The translations under genes were made by a program, and so were the position numbers. From assembly GCF_000516985.1 (NCBI RefSeq), contig NW_006917098.1, forward strand, positions 2,046,001-2,110,000: a DNA stretch of 64,000 bases. Reading direction: 5' to 3'. The notes below the pieces were generated by a model that was not told where the DNA came from, searched no databases, and worked only from the letters and a program-made list of their open reading frames with translations. Below are positions 31,728 to 43,888 of this stretch, one piece after another. Each line of letters opens with the position of its first letter. Within the stretch, counting starts at the first letter, position 1. The DNA comes from Pestalotiopsis fici W106-1 (Eukaryota; Ascomycota; Sordariomycetes; Amphisphaeriales; Sporocadaceae).

Positions 31728-34681
31728 ATGGCCCCCGAACATAGCAAAAACATTGATCGCAACGCAGCCTCTACGACGCCGCATTACACTATGAAGACCT
31801 CTACGAGACCGCAGATGGGCTCGGCTCATTCCTCGCACTCTCTACACCACCCTCGCCTCTCGCAGTCTGGCTCTCAATCACTACGACCCGGCAATAAAAC
31901 CACAACACCTATGACCTCTCCTCGGATGGCCCATTCTGTTGGCCAGCCGTTTCCTCCTCCAACGAGCAAAATGTCGCCAGTCGTAACAAGTGAGGTTCGG
32001 CCTCCTTCGAGTCCCAATTATTTCGGCTTGGCTGTCGAACCGACCGAGGAGCGTGATTCTGCGCAGGCACCTCATAACAACTGGAGTCCGCCGACGTCCT
32101 CGGTGAAGTCGTTCGGCGCTGCGATTCCCATGCAGATGCCCTTGGATGCTAATCCCGAGTTTGAGGCCTTCAGACGGCAGGCCGACGCCAATCGGGGCAT
32201 GAGTTTCCAGCTGGGTTCTTCGCATTTTGCGATGCAACCACCACCTTCGATCTCTAGACCACCACCGGCCCGCCGTTCAACCAACCAGAGTAGCAATCCA
32301 TTCGATGCCGCCATGGCCAGACCAGTCTTGAATAAAGCAGCCAGCAGTCGAATGGACATTGATACGGACAGTCTTCACGACTCGGCATACGTTTCAGCCG
32401 ACTCGAAAAGAAATTCCGAGGGCTCATTGAATCCCCCATCATTTTTCGACATGCCGCAACATGAATCCCCACTGCAGACTGATTCTCCTTTCCAACCCGT
32501 TCGGAGATCTAACCTTTCCAATGTAGAGGCGGTGCACCCGCAGCTTTCAATGCCCGCGAATAGGACACATTCGCCTCTGAGCAGCACAAAGTCTCGTGCC
32601 GAAACCATGCCAGCGACCCTCGAAGGAGGCCCAGGCTTGATTACGCCAGCACAGCTCGAAGTAATCCTTACGACCAAGTCCGAGGATGAGTACCTACTCT
32701 TGGATGTGCGGGTTTCCACCCATTATGCACTGTCTAGAATCAAGAATGCGCTCAATCTATGCATTCCCACTACACTCTTGAAAAGGGCCACCTTTGACTT
32801 GCAAAAGCTTCAAAAGACTTTGCAATCTGAGGAAGATCAGAACAGGTTGGCTCAGTGGCAAGATGCAAAGTATCTTATCATCTATGATAGTTCATCTGCA
32901 GAGAAGCGTGACGCCCACTCTGCCATGAACATGTTCAAGAAATTCTCCAATGAGGGCTATGATGGAAATTCATACTTGCTCAAGGGTGGTTTTGATGCCT
33001 TCTCTGCCTCGTTCCCTTCATTGGTAGACCGACGAACACCAGCTGAGCGGGCAGGTGTTACTGCAGGTGGTAGTGATGGACGCCCTTCGTTCGCTCCCGT
33101 TATTGGAGGTGTCATGCTTCCAACAGGATCAGATAACCCTAACCCATTCTTTGGCAATATTCGTCAGAACATGGATCTTGCAGACGGAGTCGGCCAGATG
33201 GACATTGCGGTTCCATCCAATCTGGATCATGAGACACTGCCTGGCTGGCTCCAGAAGGCAACCACAAAGCAAGACCATGGACACGCTGTTTCCAAGAAAT
33301 TTCTGGCCATTGAGCGCAGCGAGCAAAGCCGGATGAAAGAAGCATACACGTCCTTTAATTCCACGACAGCGCAAAACCCGAACTCTCAAAAGGTGCAGTT
33401 ATCGGGTATCGAGAAGGGCGGCAAGAATCGATACAAAGACATCTTACCTTTTGAGCATGCTAGGGTTCGGCTATCGCACAAGTCTGAAGGGGACTGTGAT
33501 TACATCAATGCTAGCCATATCCGAGCTTCCAGGAGCAATAAGCGCTATATCGCCTCACAGGGACCATTGCCAACCACATACAATGTAAGTTTGCAATTTG
33601 CAAATATTTGCCCGTGGCCAGGCAGCTACTAACCGGTACTCAGGATTTCTGGTCCGTCATTTGGGACCAGGACGCCCGTGTCATTGTCATGTTGACAGCC
33701 GAGTCGGAAGGAGGAACTTTGAAGTGTCACCCATATTGGAATGGCCATGAATTCGGTGCAATAAAATTAAAACCGCTATCAGAGAAGAAGATCTCGTTAG
33801 ACATTGACAAACATCGCACAGACTCGAATGCGTCAACTGGCTCCCCTGAACGCAGTCGCCGTCGCGCGAACACCACCACGACTGTGGAGTCCGCGGCCAC
33901 CAATGCTTCAGCCGCAAAGACCTCGACGTCATCCGAAACGCCATATGTCATCATTCGCAAGTTTGCCATGTCTCATGCGGGTCACCCATTCGCCCCAATT
34001 CGAGAGATTACTCAGCTTCATTATCCCTCGTGGCCGGACTTTGGGGCACCAGCACAGCCATCACACCTCCTGGCGTTGGTCGAACTCGCCAACGTTATGC
34101 AGCGATCAGCTTTGCCGATTGATGCTAATGCCATCGCGGCCTCTGCGCTCTCTGACAAGGCAGCTCAACTCAACTGGTACGACGAACCAGAGCACCAAAC
34201 TCAAGCCAGACCCATGGTAGTCCACTGCTCTGCTGGGTGTGGCCGTACTGGAACTTTCTGCACTGTTGACAGTGTAATTGACATGCTCAAGCGGCAGAGA
34301 ATGGCCGCTTTGACATCGGGCAAAAGAGATATCGATGGCGATATAGACATGCATGAGCCTGTCTCTCCATCGTCCAAGGCAAGGAATGTCCCGAGCGGTG
34401 GCAGTCGGCGTGGAGTCTTCAAAATCGGTCTCGACAGAATGCCAAGCAATTCCAGCGTAGAAATTGACTGGCTACGAGATGACTCCCTCGATCTTATCGA
34501 GCAAACCGTCGAGGACTTCAGAGGCCAACGACTGAGCATGGTGCAGAGCCTCAGGCAGTTTGTCCTGTGCTACGAGACGGTCTTGGAATGGATCTGGCGT
34601 CTACAAGAACGTAGTAACCCTGCAATGACGACCAGGGCCAGGGCGAGAAGCGGGAGCCTCGAACAGCCGATGAGGAAATGA
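31728..34681 (+). CDS. Rhodanese-like / protein tyrosine phosphatase (Pyp type)
   Basis: This is a 964-residue phosphatase in two exons, 31728-33584 and 33644-34681; the 59-nt intron carries a GCTACTAAC branch site. Residues 1-300 are disordered and Ser/Pro-rich. A rhodanese/Cdc25-like domain spans about 305-430 (TPAQLEVILTTK to YLLKGGFDAF). The position that would hold the catalytic Cys reads YDSSS at 386-390, so the domain is probably inactive and used for binding. The PTP domain spans about 520-940, with the KNRYKDILPFEHARVRL motif, the WPD loop at 749-751 and the signature HCSAGCGRTG with nucleophile C814. Polar insertions interrupt it at about 685-720 and 855-885. This degenerate-rhodanese plus PTP layout matches the fission yeast Pyp1/Pyp2 phosphatases, which dephosphorylate the stress MAP kinase. 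A MAP-kinase substrate is therefore inferred, not seen. Confidence 0.9.
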
Positions 34682-35640
34682 AACAAGGCGCAAAGCAACA
34701 AGGACTACGGCGATTACCAGTGTACAACCTCTTGGCTCGTCAGTCAAGCATGAGAAAAGCGCACAATTCGCTTCTTCGGATGGTTGCAAACGCTGGGATC
34801 CGGAAGTAGTCTTGCATCGAATTTATTCTTTGATGTATTTCAGGTTATTGGTGCTTCGGGCACTGCGGTTTAGTTCAGTTCGGGTAATGGTACTGCATGG
34901 TGAAGAGGTCATGAAACATATTGCATCACGGTTGCGGCATGATATCAATTAATGTTCTAGGCATGGCGTGGACTATAAATACACGGTGCACTTTAGACAG
35001 AATCCCCCTGTATTTTTATGATTATTGTTGCAAATGAATGATATAGTAAGCAATTTCGAATGAGGTGCTGGTGATGTGAAATTAAACAAATGGCATTAGT
35101 CCAAACAGTCTTTTGACGTTTCTAGTACGACGTGATCTGCGCTTTGCTTCTTCCAATTAATCTTGGAAGTCCAATCGTGTCTGGCGGTCATGTACAGAAA
35201 ATGAACTTGTATCCGTTTTACTTTTCTCATGTATGAGCACTTCGCCTGTAATCGAGGATCCTGAAAATACAGTCAGGAGTGTTTGCTGAGAAAGACAATT
35301 CGACAGAGGACAGAAATACATGGTGCAGTGAAATTTGAATCTCCCCAGGAACCGAGGTACACGAGCCGCTTGCAAACATTCCCTGGACTATTCGAGCAGC
35401 ACTTGATTGATGTACTACTCTCTTGTTGTCTTTTACTTTTTGGACACAAGCTATGCAAGCTACAATCTTTCATTCGTGAAGGGCATGTTCATTGTGATCT
35501 CTCTAGAGTATTTTGGTATGATACACCTTGACGTAGAACTCCCCAATCTGCCTTGTAACAGACATGATTTCAGTCGCCAGAAAGCAGTCATTGAAGCCAA
35601 ACTCCCAGTCTCCCCACTCCCAAACAAGCATGCAGGCAGA
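34682..35640. other. Convergent intergenic region; no gene seen
   Basis: This should hold the 3' UTRs of the phosphatase gene (plus) and the Rpt6 gene (minus). It is moderately AT-rich from 34960 to 35110. No frame is supported. Confidence 0.45.
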
Positions 35641-36873
35641 TTATTTCCAGAATTTCTGGAGCGAAACCTCCTTGTCGTCGTGCTTGTTCAGAATCTTGGC
35701 TGTTGCCAACTCGAAGTCCTCCTGGGTCACGTGGACTCTCCGCTCTCTCAACGCGTACATACCAGCCTCTGTACATACACCCTTGAGTTCGGCACCGGAA
35801 CAGCCATTCATCTTCTCGGCAATCTTGGTCAGATTGATGCCGCGAGTCAAGTTCATCTTGCGACTGTGGATGCGCAGAATATCGGCACGGGCTTCGACAG
35901 ATGGCGGCGGGAACTCAATCTTTCGGTCGATACGGCCGGGTCGTAGAAGCGCGGGGTCTAGGATATCAAGACGGTTGGTGGCCATGATAACCTTGATATT
36001 CTTGGTAGGCTCGAAACCATCGAGCTGGTTCAGCAGTTCCAACATGGTGCGCTGGACTTCCGAATCACCGCCCGACGATCCCTCTACACGCGAAGAACCA
36101 ATGGAATCGATTTCGTCCATGAAGATGATGGAGGGTGCATGCTCTCGAGCCATTACGAACAGTTCTCGCACCATTCGAGAACCTTCACCAATATATTTCT
36201 GCACAAGCTCGGAACCAGAAACTCTGATGAACTTGCAGTCTGTGTGGTGGGCAACTGCTCTTGCCAGAAGGGTCTTTCCTGTACCGGGCGGGCCGTAAAG
36301 CAGGACACCCTTTGGCTGCGCAATGCCCAGGGACTCGAACAGCTCGGGATGCTTCAGACCGAGCTCGATGACTTCCTTGATTTCCTTGATCTGCTGATCC
36401 AGACCACCAATCATATCATATGTGCTGTCCGGGACCTTTTCGACCATCATGAGGGAGACGAGGGGGTCGACAGAGGATGGTAGCAGCTTCTCAAGCTTGT
36501 ACGAGTCGGATAATAGGGTCACTCGTTTGCCAGCGGTGAGCTTTGCTATGTCGACTGATTCGGCAACGTCGACAACTATGAGACGTAGCTGTTAGACTCC
36601 TGCATGTATCAATGCGCCACCTAGCGAGAAGAGCTTACCATATTTGCCTTCCGGATGCACCTTCACCAGGACCTTCTTCGTGCCCATGACCTTGACGACC
36701 TCACCGACATATGATCCAGGTTGTTGGAGCAGACCGAGCTCCTCGCGCAGTAATCTGACCCTCGAATTGTAGTCATTTCGCTGTGCTTCGAGACGGCGGA
36801 GAACGGCTTGGCCCTTGAGGATCTCAAGCTTCATCGCCTCGATCTTGTTTGCATAGTAGCTGTCGAGCGCCAT
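35641..36873 (-). CDS. rpt6: 26S proteasome ATPase Rpt6
   Basis: This is a subunit of the six-membered AAA+ ring at the base of the 19S regulatory particle, which unfolds ubiquitylated proteins and feeds them to the 20S core. Minus-strand exons are 36873-36639 and 36575-35641, giving 389 residues as expected for Rpt6/Sug1/PSMC5. An N-terminal coiled coil (about 10-50) precedes the OB fold. The AAA domain has Walker A GPPGTGKT at 173-180, the pore loop [13 protein letters not shown], Walker B IIFMDEID and the second region of homology [19 protein letters not shown]. The N-terminal sequence ([14 protein letters not shown]) and the [10 protein letters not shown] segment favour Rpt6 over other Rpt subunits. 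The C-terminus ends KFWK and has no HbYX motif, as known for Rpt6. A single 63-nt intron falls in the family-conserved GKYVVDV stretch. Confidence 0.97.
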
Positions 36874-38926
36874 GATTGCTCGCGGCCCCGAGAAATCGGT
36901 CGATTGTTTGATGCTCGCTATCGAAATCTGTTTTATCTCGATTCAAGGATTGCTCCGCAATGTCGGTTTGATGGCGCAAGAAGTGGCGGGTCGAGTTTCG
37001 TGATAATGGGGGTCGTGGATGATGATGGCAGGTCCAACGTCGGAGCTCTAGGCCATGAGGCTGATGACAAGGCGCCAAAGCCAGGGTGGGTCAGAATAGG
37101 TAAGCTGCAGGCAGTTGTAAAGCAACGCGGCTTTCCATCCACCAACCGCGGGCATTCAGAGCTGGCGAGCTGGAGCTTGGTTGCTTGGGGGGGCGCCAAT
37201 ACCTGGTGTCCAGTGTGGGGGGCCTTGTGCTGGGACGGATCACGGCGCTATGAAACTCCGTCTATCAATAATCCTTTCAACAAACCCGCAACCAAAGTTC
37301 GACCGCCTTGTCAAGACAGCCCATGTGGAACCTACCTATGTCAAGATGGATGCTTCTTGTCTTACATAGTATCAAAGTGGGAGCAAGTCAAATCTCCAAT
37401 GACAATACTATGTACAATGCCAGACGTTCCCACTAACATAAGCTACGATCCACTCATTCAAGCTGTTGCCGCCGCTCAACGCTCGTCGCAAGAACCCAAC
37501 GACTTGTTACACTCGGCAAGCTACCTGGCTACTGTCTACCTCTGATTCAAGTCCTTGCCTTGGTCCTTCATTAGCACCACAGCCGTTGATGGCAGACTTT
37601 GACCCCCTCTGGCCATGTCCGTTTATATCGTTGCTTCGTTGGCTTTGTGGAATGTTCGTGGAAACTGCCAGTCCACCAGAGAATGGATCTTATCATTCTG
37701 CGATTACATCATACCTGCTCGTTGAATGCCCTGTCTGCGAAATATATCGACATGAATGGTTTGCTAAGGAATATATCGTTTGTTATGCGTGCCGGCCTGG
37801 CCGAGCCAGAAAAGATACATTACACATGAATGCCAGGCTGCCACTTGATTGGTGTCACAAAGTCCCTCTACTGTACGAGCGATGCAATCGACTGGCGGCT
37901 GACCATCTCTTGTTTTCTTTGTATCCGTAGCAAAGGTGGTACGTAGCGTAGACAGTTAAGGTCTGGTGCCGGATGGGGACCCTGCGATCGATGCTAGAGA
38001 TCGTGCGCCAAACCGTTCCAGTGCAAGCTTCGACGTTCAGTGAACTCAGTGCGCCATAGGTCCCATATTTCCAGCAGTCCACGGGCGCCGCGAGGCCACT
38101 CAAACCCGCTCAATGCCCAACCAAGCATACCCCGGGTGCATCTCCACCAGTGGGCAGCAGCAAGGATGAGAGCCTGTCGCAGCCCATCTTTGCGGTCTGG
38201 AGGGCACCCTTGGCACCATTGGCACCACTGGACGATCCGTGATGTGCACCGCTTCTCTCTCCTTCCCTGCCTCCCGTTGCCCGCCTGCACGTCTTTGGTC
38301 TTGGTAGTACTAGCAAGAAGCAGGTAGTATGATAAACAATCACGAGGGAGCAAATTGCGCGAATCGAGCTTGCCGTTGCCCGATTCGACATTTGATGTTT
38401 GACGTAGAGGGGAGATTTTAGAACTAGAAGGCTAATCGTCTGCTCTGTTTTCTTTTCTCCGCGTTCTTGTTTCTTTGCAGATTCGAGTCCTCTTGCCTCT
38501 ATCAGACACCTACATTATCTCTCACACTTGCGACATGTATGCAGTGCGCCTGGGTAGTCGTTGATACCTTGGCCCATCCTCCGTCATCCCGCGCCCAAGC
38601 TCGCCTGCTTCCTACTTTGTAACTTGTACGTCCTTTGTATTGTTCAGCAGAGAAAGACTCCGCTTCGAGATCTACATCATCTTGCAACCTTCGGACAACT
38701 TTTGCCCAAAGCCTCTCTCAACCAGAAGGGCCATCGTTTGGGACCGCTTCGCGCCTCTGCTGTTTGATTTGTGGCTTCTTCACCCGACGGTAAACAAGGC
38801 CTCGTTGACGCGCAACTCTTGCGACCCCGTCAAACCCACCGACCTGTCGCAGTCCCACTAGGTTGCTCCGTGGCCGTCCATGTATTGTCGTTCTCATAGT
38901 TTCTAAAGCGCATTACCAAGCAAACC
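36874..38926. promoter_or_regulatory. Divergent promoter region between rpt6 and the Vnx1-type gene
   Basis: The flanking genes point away from each other, so this 2-kb stretch holds both promoters. Only short or non-ATG frames are present. The last 450 nt are C/T-rich, as expected for a leader of the plus-strand gene. No specific operator was recognised. Confidence 0.5.
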
Positions 38927-41900
38927 ATGGACCCGCCATCACAGGACTCAAATGAGTCCAACTCGCAATCTCCAACAGATACTCGTACAACATCCAGTCG
39001 TCTGGAACAACGAGATGACAATCTGCTGCCAGAGAGTTATCAGTCCCACGCTACTGTGAGGAGGAGGCCCGATATCACTTATGGTTCGTTGATTTGCATC
39101 ATCCCCCATCTTTCCTGTCGCGATAAGCTTTACCCGTCGTGAGCTTGATGCTTATACAGACTGCACACAACTAATCAATACACGAATCAGGTACCGTGCA
39201 GACTCCTCCACCCACTGGTGCTACTGGCCAATACCTGGGAGATCCCTCTTCTCAAAGCCAAAATGCCCACGAGCGTGCCCTTGGACGAAGCAGTGTCCCT
39301 GTCATTCGATCACCCTTGATAGGAACTGGAAGTGGCCGAGGACGTCCCAAGAAGCCCCCAATGCCTCGCCGTGCTTCCTCGAATGTTCAAGCTCCCCACC
39401 GTGGAGGGGTCTTCTCGACCGATGATGCAACAGAGGAGATCGAGGTGGAAGCCGCCGAGAGACAGCAAAACTTCCCATCGTCTCGCCCTCAGTCCCAGAA
39501 AGACTCTAGGCCAGGATCTACGATACGCCGGCGTACTGGCGTTCCCTCTGCTGCCGCTGCTCCCTCCCTGTCGCGCGTACAATCTAGTGGAAGCGTTGGC
39601 GGGGACGATAACAACGGCATGGAGAGTCGACTAGAAGAGGTGGACGAGCAGTCAAACGAAGACCAGGCCGAAGTTAGCGAGGCAGCGAACCAAGATAGCG
39701 AGGATACGGTCGATATTGATGACGATGACCTCAGCGATGCCGAGAGTTTTACGCTCAAAGACCGGCAGCAAGCCATCAATGAGACTCATCCTTTCGGTAT
39801 CAGATTGTGGAAGCCCGCCCTGTACAAGAAGGATCGCTCAGTCCAAAAGACAGCAGAAGGTGACATCCACTCCTCACCTGGAGGTCATGTTAGTAGCTGG
39901 CTTCTGTTTTTCAACATCCTCTGGACCTTGATGTTTGGTTGGTGGATGGCCATTTTCGCTGCGCTTGGTGCCGGAGCATGCTTCATTTTTGCTGCTGCGC
40001 CGAGTGGCAGGGAATACGGCCGTGTCCTTTGGGGTTTGGCTCGATACCTCTTCTATCCATTCGGTAAGTTTGTTCGTCTCGAGCATGACGAAGCCTACCT
40101 GGACGAGGATCAAGGAGAGGGTCGCAGCATCAGCGAGTACGAGCAGTGGCAGAATGGCGATTTGGAATATGGCCGACTCTTCTTTGGCCCAGAAGAGCAC
40201 GATCCCCAGCGTTCAATTGTAGGACGCTCCAGAAGAAGCATTGACTCTGAACCTGATGAAACAGACAGCTTGCTCGGCCGAGCTACGCGCCAGGTGCACT
40301 TGGATGAGCATGGCAGACGCCTTAAGAGGAGACTATTCGGCAGAGGCCAATGGAACATTGGTAGAGTTATATTCTTCATCTTCTTCTACGGCCTGCTCAC
40401 ACCATCCCTGATCATTGTATCCGCCATCTGCTGGTTCTTGGTCTTCTGGATACCCATGGGCAAGGTGACGATGCTCCTATTCGACCATCTCAGGAGACAT
40501 CCGTTGGCCTTATCCTTTGAGTCGGACAACACCCTCGCTCGTCCCTTGGACATCCCTCACTCCGCGAGCATCCTTCTATGTACATACAGGGCCGTTGGAT
40601 CCAAGTACTGGAAGTACACCATTGATGGCACCAACATCTTCCTCATCAACCTCATGGCTGTCGTCCTCTTTGTCATCTTCGACTGGCTTGTGCTTGAAGG
40701 TGTGCTGCACATGGAGAACTTCCTGACCCACCCTGGGTTTCTCTTCGTCGCTGGCCTTCTGTCCATCATTCCCCTTGCCTACTTCATCGGTCAAGCTGTT
40801 GCCTCCATCTCAGCCCAGTCTTCCATGGGTCTTGGCGCGGCTATCAATGCCTTCTTCTCCACTATAGTCGAGGTCTTCCTTTACTGCGTAGCCTTGAACG
40901 AAGGAAAGGGAGCATTGGTCGAGGGTAGCATTATCGGCAGTATCTTCGCCGGTGTCCTCTTCCTGCCCGGCCTCTCCATGTGTTTTGGAGCCATCAAGCG
41001 CAAGACTCAACGTTTCAATGCAAGATCAGCAGGAGTCACTTCGACTATGCTTTTGTTTGCAGTTGTGGCTGCCTTTGGCCCGACCCTGTTCTATCAGATC
41101 TATGGCACACACGAACTGAACTGCTTGAGCTGTACCGACTATCCCGACAACAAATCTGGCAATGCCGAGCGTGATTGTCGACGATGCTATTTCTCTCAGA
41201 CACCGAATGTGGAGGATCGGTTCTACCTCGAGGCTGTTCGGCCTTTCTGCTACGCAGCGGCGATGTTCTTGTTCTTGTCCTACGTGACTGGATTGTGGTT
41301 CACCCTTCGTACTCATGCTGCTGTGATCTGGAATACGGAAGTTGATGAGAAGAAGCACGAAGAAGTACAACACATGGCTCGACTGGCCGAGCAAAACCAA
41401 ATGGCGGATGCAAGTGGAGCTGATATTAGGGACAGCAATCTCTACAAGCGCATCCTTGGCCAGTCTCTCAAACAAGTCGGCCTCGGCAGCGCTCACCATT
41501 CCCGCCGCCCATCAGGCGCTATTCCCCGGAACGGTGCCTTTACCACGGCACACATGGTGCCCCCTAGGATGGACGATGATGGTGCCGATACCGACAGCAT
41601 TCGCAACAACGTCCACGTGCCAGGATTTACCGAGCAGGAGAACGACAATCTTATCAGGGGCGTAACCGAGCTGGCTGCTACGGCAGCCGCTATCGCAGCC
41701 CGTGATGCGAGAAATACCTCACGCAGAATTTCATCCACCACTGGTCACTCGGCCTCGCGGCCCGTCCCAGTGCGTACGGCAACAGCCCCCGACATGGAGG
41801 ATGCTGGAGAGTCGGGACAAGCTCACGGAGGTCATGATGCACCAAACTGGGGCAGAACGAAGAGTGCCATTATTCTGTGCTCCGCAACAGTTCTGTACGC

Positions 41901-42505
41901 CATTGTCGCCGAGATTCTGGTCGATACCGTTGATGTTGTCTTGCAAAATTTTTCCATTGACGAGAAGCTTCTGGGTATCACACTCTTTGCGCTGGTTCCA
42001 AACACGACTGAGTTCTTGGTATGTTTTCAAATGTTGACACGAGGAAGATCTTATACTAACGTCAGAGTGACAGAATGCTATTTCGTTTGCCATGAATGGG
42101 AACATTGCCTTGTCCATGGAGATTGGTTCAGCATACGCACTCCAAGTCTGTTTGCTTCAGATCCCGGCACTGGTGTTTTTCTCAGCAGTTTGGCCAAAGG
42201 AAGCCGGAGAGGGCATTGACCTGGCAAAGTTCACATTCACTCTCCTGTTCCCACAATGGGACATGGTAATGGTCATTCTCTGCGTGTTCCTGCTCAGCTA
42301 CATGTATGGCGAAGGCAAGAGCAACTACTTCAAGGGCAGCATTCTCATCATGACGTATCTGGTCGTCATTATTGGCTTCTACTTTTCCGGCATTACAGAC
42401 GAGGTACAGATGGGAATGAATCGCTTCGACACCTTCAACGCAGCCGAAGGAGCGTGGACAAGTTATAAAACGATCGGACAGAGTAGCAAGGGCGCGGCGT
42501 ACTAA
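38927..42505 (+). CDS. Vnx1-type vacuolar cation/proton exchanger (CaCA family)
   Basis: This is a membrane antiporter of the calcium/cation exchanger superfamily. Yeast Vnx1 is a low-affinity Na+ and K+/H+ exchanger of the vacuole; related fungal proteins may also carry calcium. Exons are 38927-39083, 39191-42018 and 42074-42505, giving 1138 residues. The first 240 residues are hydrophilic and acidic. Paired transmembrane segments begin near 285 (SSWLLFFNILWTLMFGWWMAIFAAL). The first alpha repeat reads MGLGAAINAFFSTIVEVFLY and the second, spanning the last intron, FALVPNTTEFLNAISFAMNGNIALSMEIGSA in overlapping parts; both keep the acidic residue expected for ion exchange. Between them lie a lumenal cysteine cluster (LNCLSC, RDCRRCYFSQ) and a 200-residue polar loop, as in Vnx1-type proteins. 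About 12-13 membrane segments are visible. Ion selectivity cannot be read from sequence. Confidence 0.88.
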
Positions 42506-43888
42506 CAACCTTTCTGGATGTGTCCATGTCTACATCTTGGTATGAATTGACGACACGACCAGCGAAGTTGTTTTCCTATGTTTTGTTTCTCTACATAAAA
42601 CAAGTCAAGCATTGTTTCATTCCTCACTACTCTCCTGCATGGCTATGGTTTTTGTAGATTGTCGGGCACTCCTAAGAAGCATGGTTCGGTCGGGTATTTG
42701 TTTTTCTACAAGGCGGGCTGATGAATAGATGTGCCTGTTTCGCGTGTAATGATTTGATTTGCTCCAAGTGATTTTCATGATCTAGGTTTGGGTTCCGTTC
42801 CTCGACGCTCGTCACCAAACCACCTGGCCAAGAGTGAGGCGGACTTGAAAGAAAGAAAGATTGGTAATACGTACGTAACAGCAGCCGGTTATTGACTGGT
42901 AGAATGCACATTCGTTTCTTCAAGTGGATATCTCACGTTGGGTTTTCCGTGACCAGCCATCTGAATATCTGGTACATATTGCGAAAAAAAGACGTAAAGG
43001 TTTCCTACTGAAAAGAAAATAAAGTGGGTTTGCACTCAAGAGTGGAGCACTGACAGGCACCCGTACGCGGTCGCGTCGTGTATTTTATTGACCGCCCGGA
43101 TTCTGCCATTTTTTTTCGCCCACCGCCCGGCAGAACCCAAATCAACCAGCCTAGCCCGCCCAACCTGCCCCACACAATTTATCTATAAAGGTCTGCCTTG
43201 GCCCCCTTCCTTTCCTCTTCTTTTTCTTTTCTTCTTCATGTCGACAATACTTCATGTGAGTAACCCCCCACATTGGGCTCAACACCCGCGCATCATAACC
43301 ACTTGAGCATCGCGCTGACTTCCCCCCCCTTTTACAGAGAATCATTTCTATAGTAGTCGTCCCTAGCTCTTGATTTCTTAATCAAGCTGCAGAACCTACG
43401 CCAGTTGATGATCAAAATCCTCGCCTTCCAAGAGTGAATATCTAACTCTATGGCATGCCTCTGGCTGCCGTTTGCTCTCGACCTGCCCGAAAGGGTGGCG
43501 GTCTTCCTTTTGGATGACTGTATAGAGAGTGGTGATGATCTCAACCCCGATTCGTGGTTCTTGTCCTTGTTGACTGGCCGCCGGGGTGGATGTGTGAGGA
43601 CGTCTGATGGTCGTATTTTTCATCTTTTTCGTTGATGCAAGAGCTTGTCTCTGGCTTTGAGGAAGAAGTTTTCGTGATGCGCATGCAGTTTGATTCGCGT
43701 ATGCATCGGAATATCGAATGCGCCACACCGTACGAATAGTAGCATCTTTGTGATAAGCTTGAACTCGATGATGTGTAAGCCTGCAATGGGAAGACAACAG
43801 GGTTCCGGCGTTGAAGCCATCGTGGGTTTGCAAATTTTTCCCATGTTGCTAGGTTGAATAATTAACATGAAATCATCTATTTATTCTT
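42506..43888. other. Convergent intergenic region; no gene seen
   Basis: This should hold the 3' ends of the exchanger (plus) and the Pof1-like gene (minus). A C/T-rich tract at about 43190-43235 looks promoter-like, but no coding frame follows it on the plus strand; an unrecognised short or non-coding transcript is possible. The 145-residue minus-strand frame at 43396-43833 has no domain. Confidence 0.4.

Noticed and set aside
36808..37545. 245-residue plus-strand frame upstream of the Vnx1-type gene
   Set aside because: It begins antisense to rpt6 exon 1, shows no domain and spans the rpt6 promoter.
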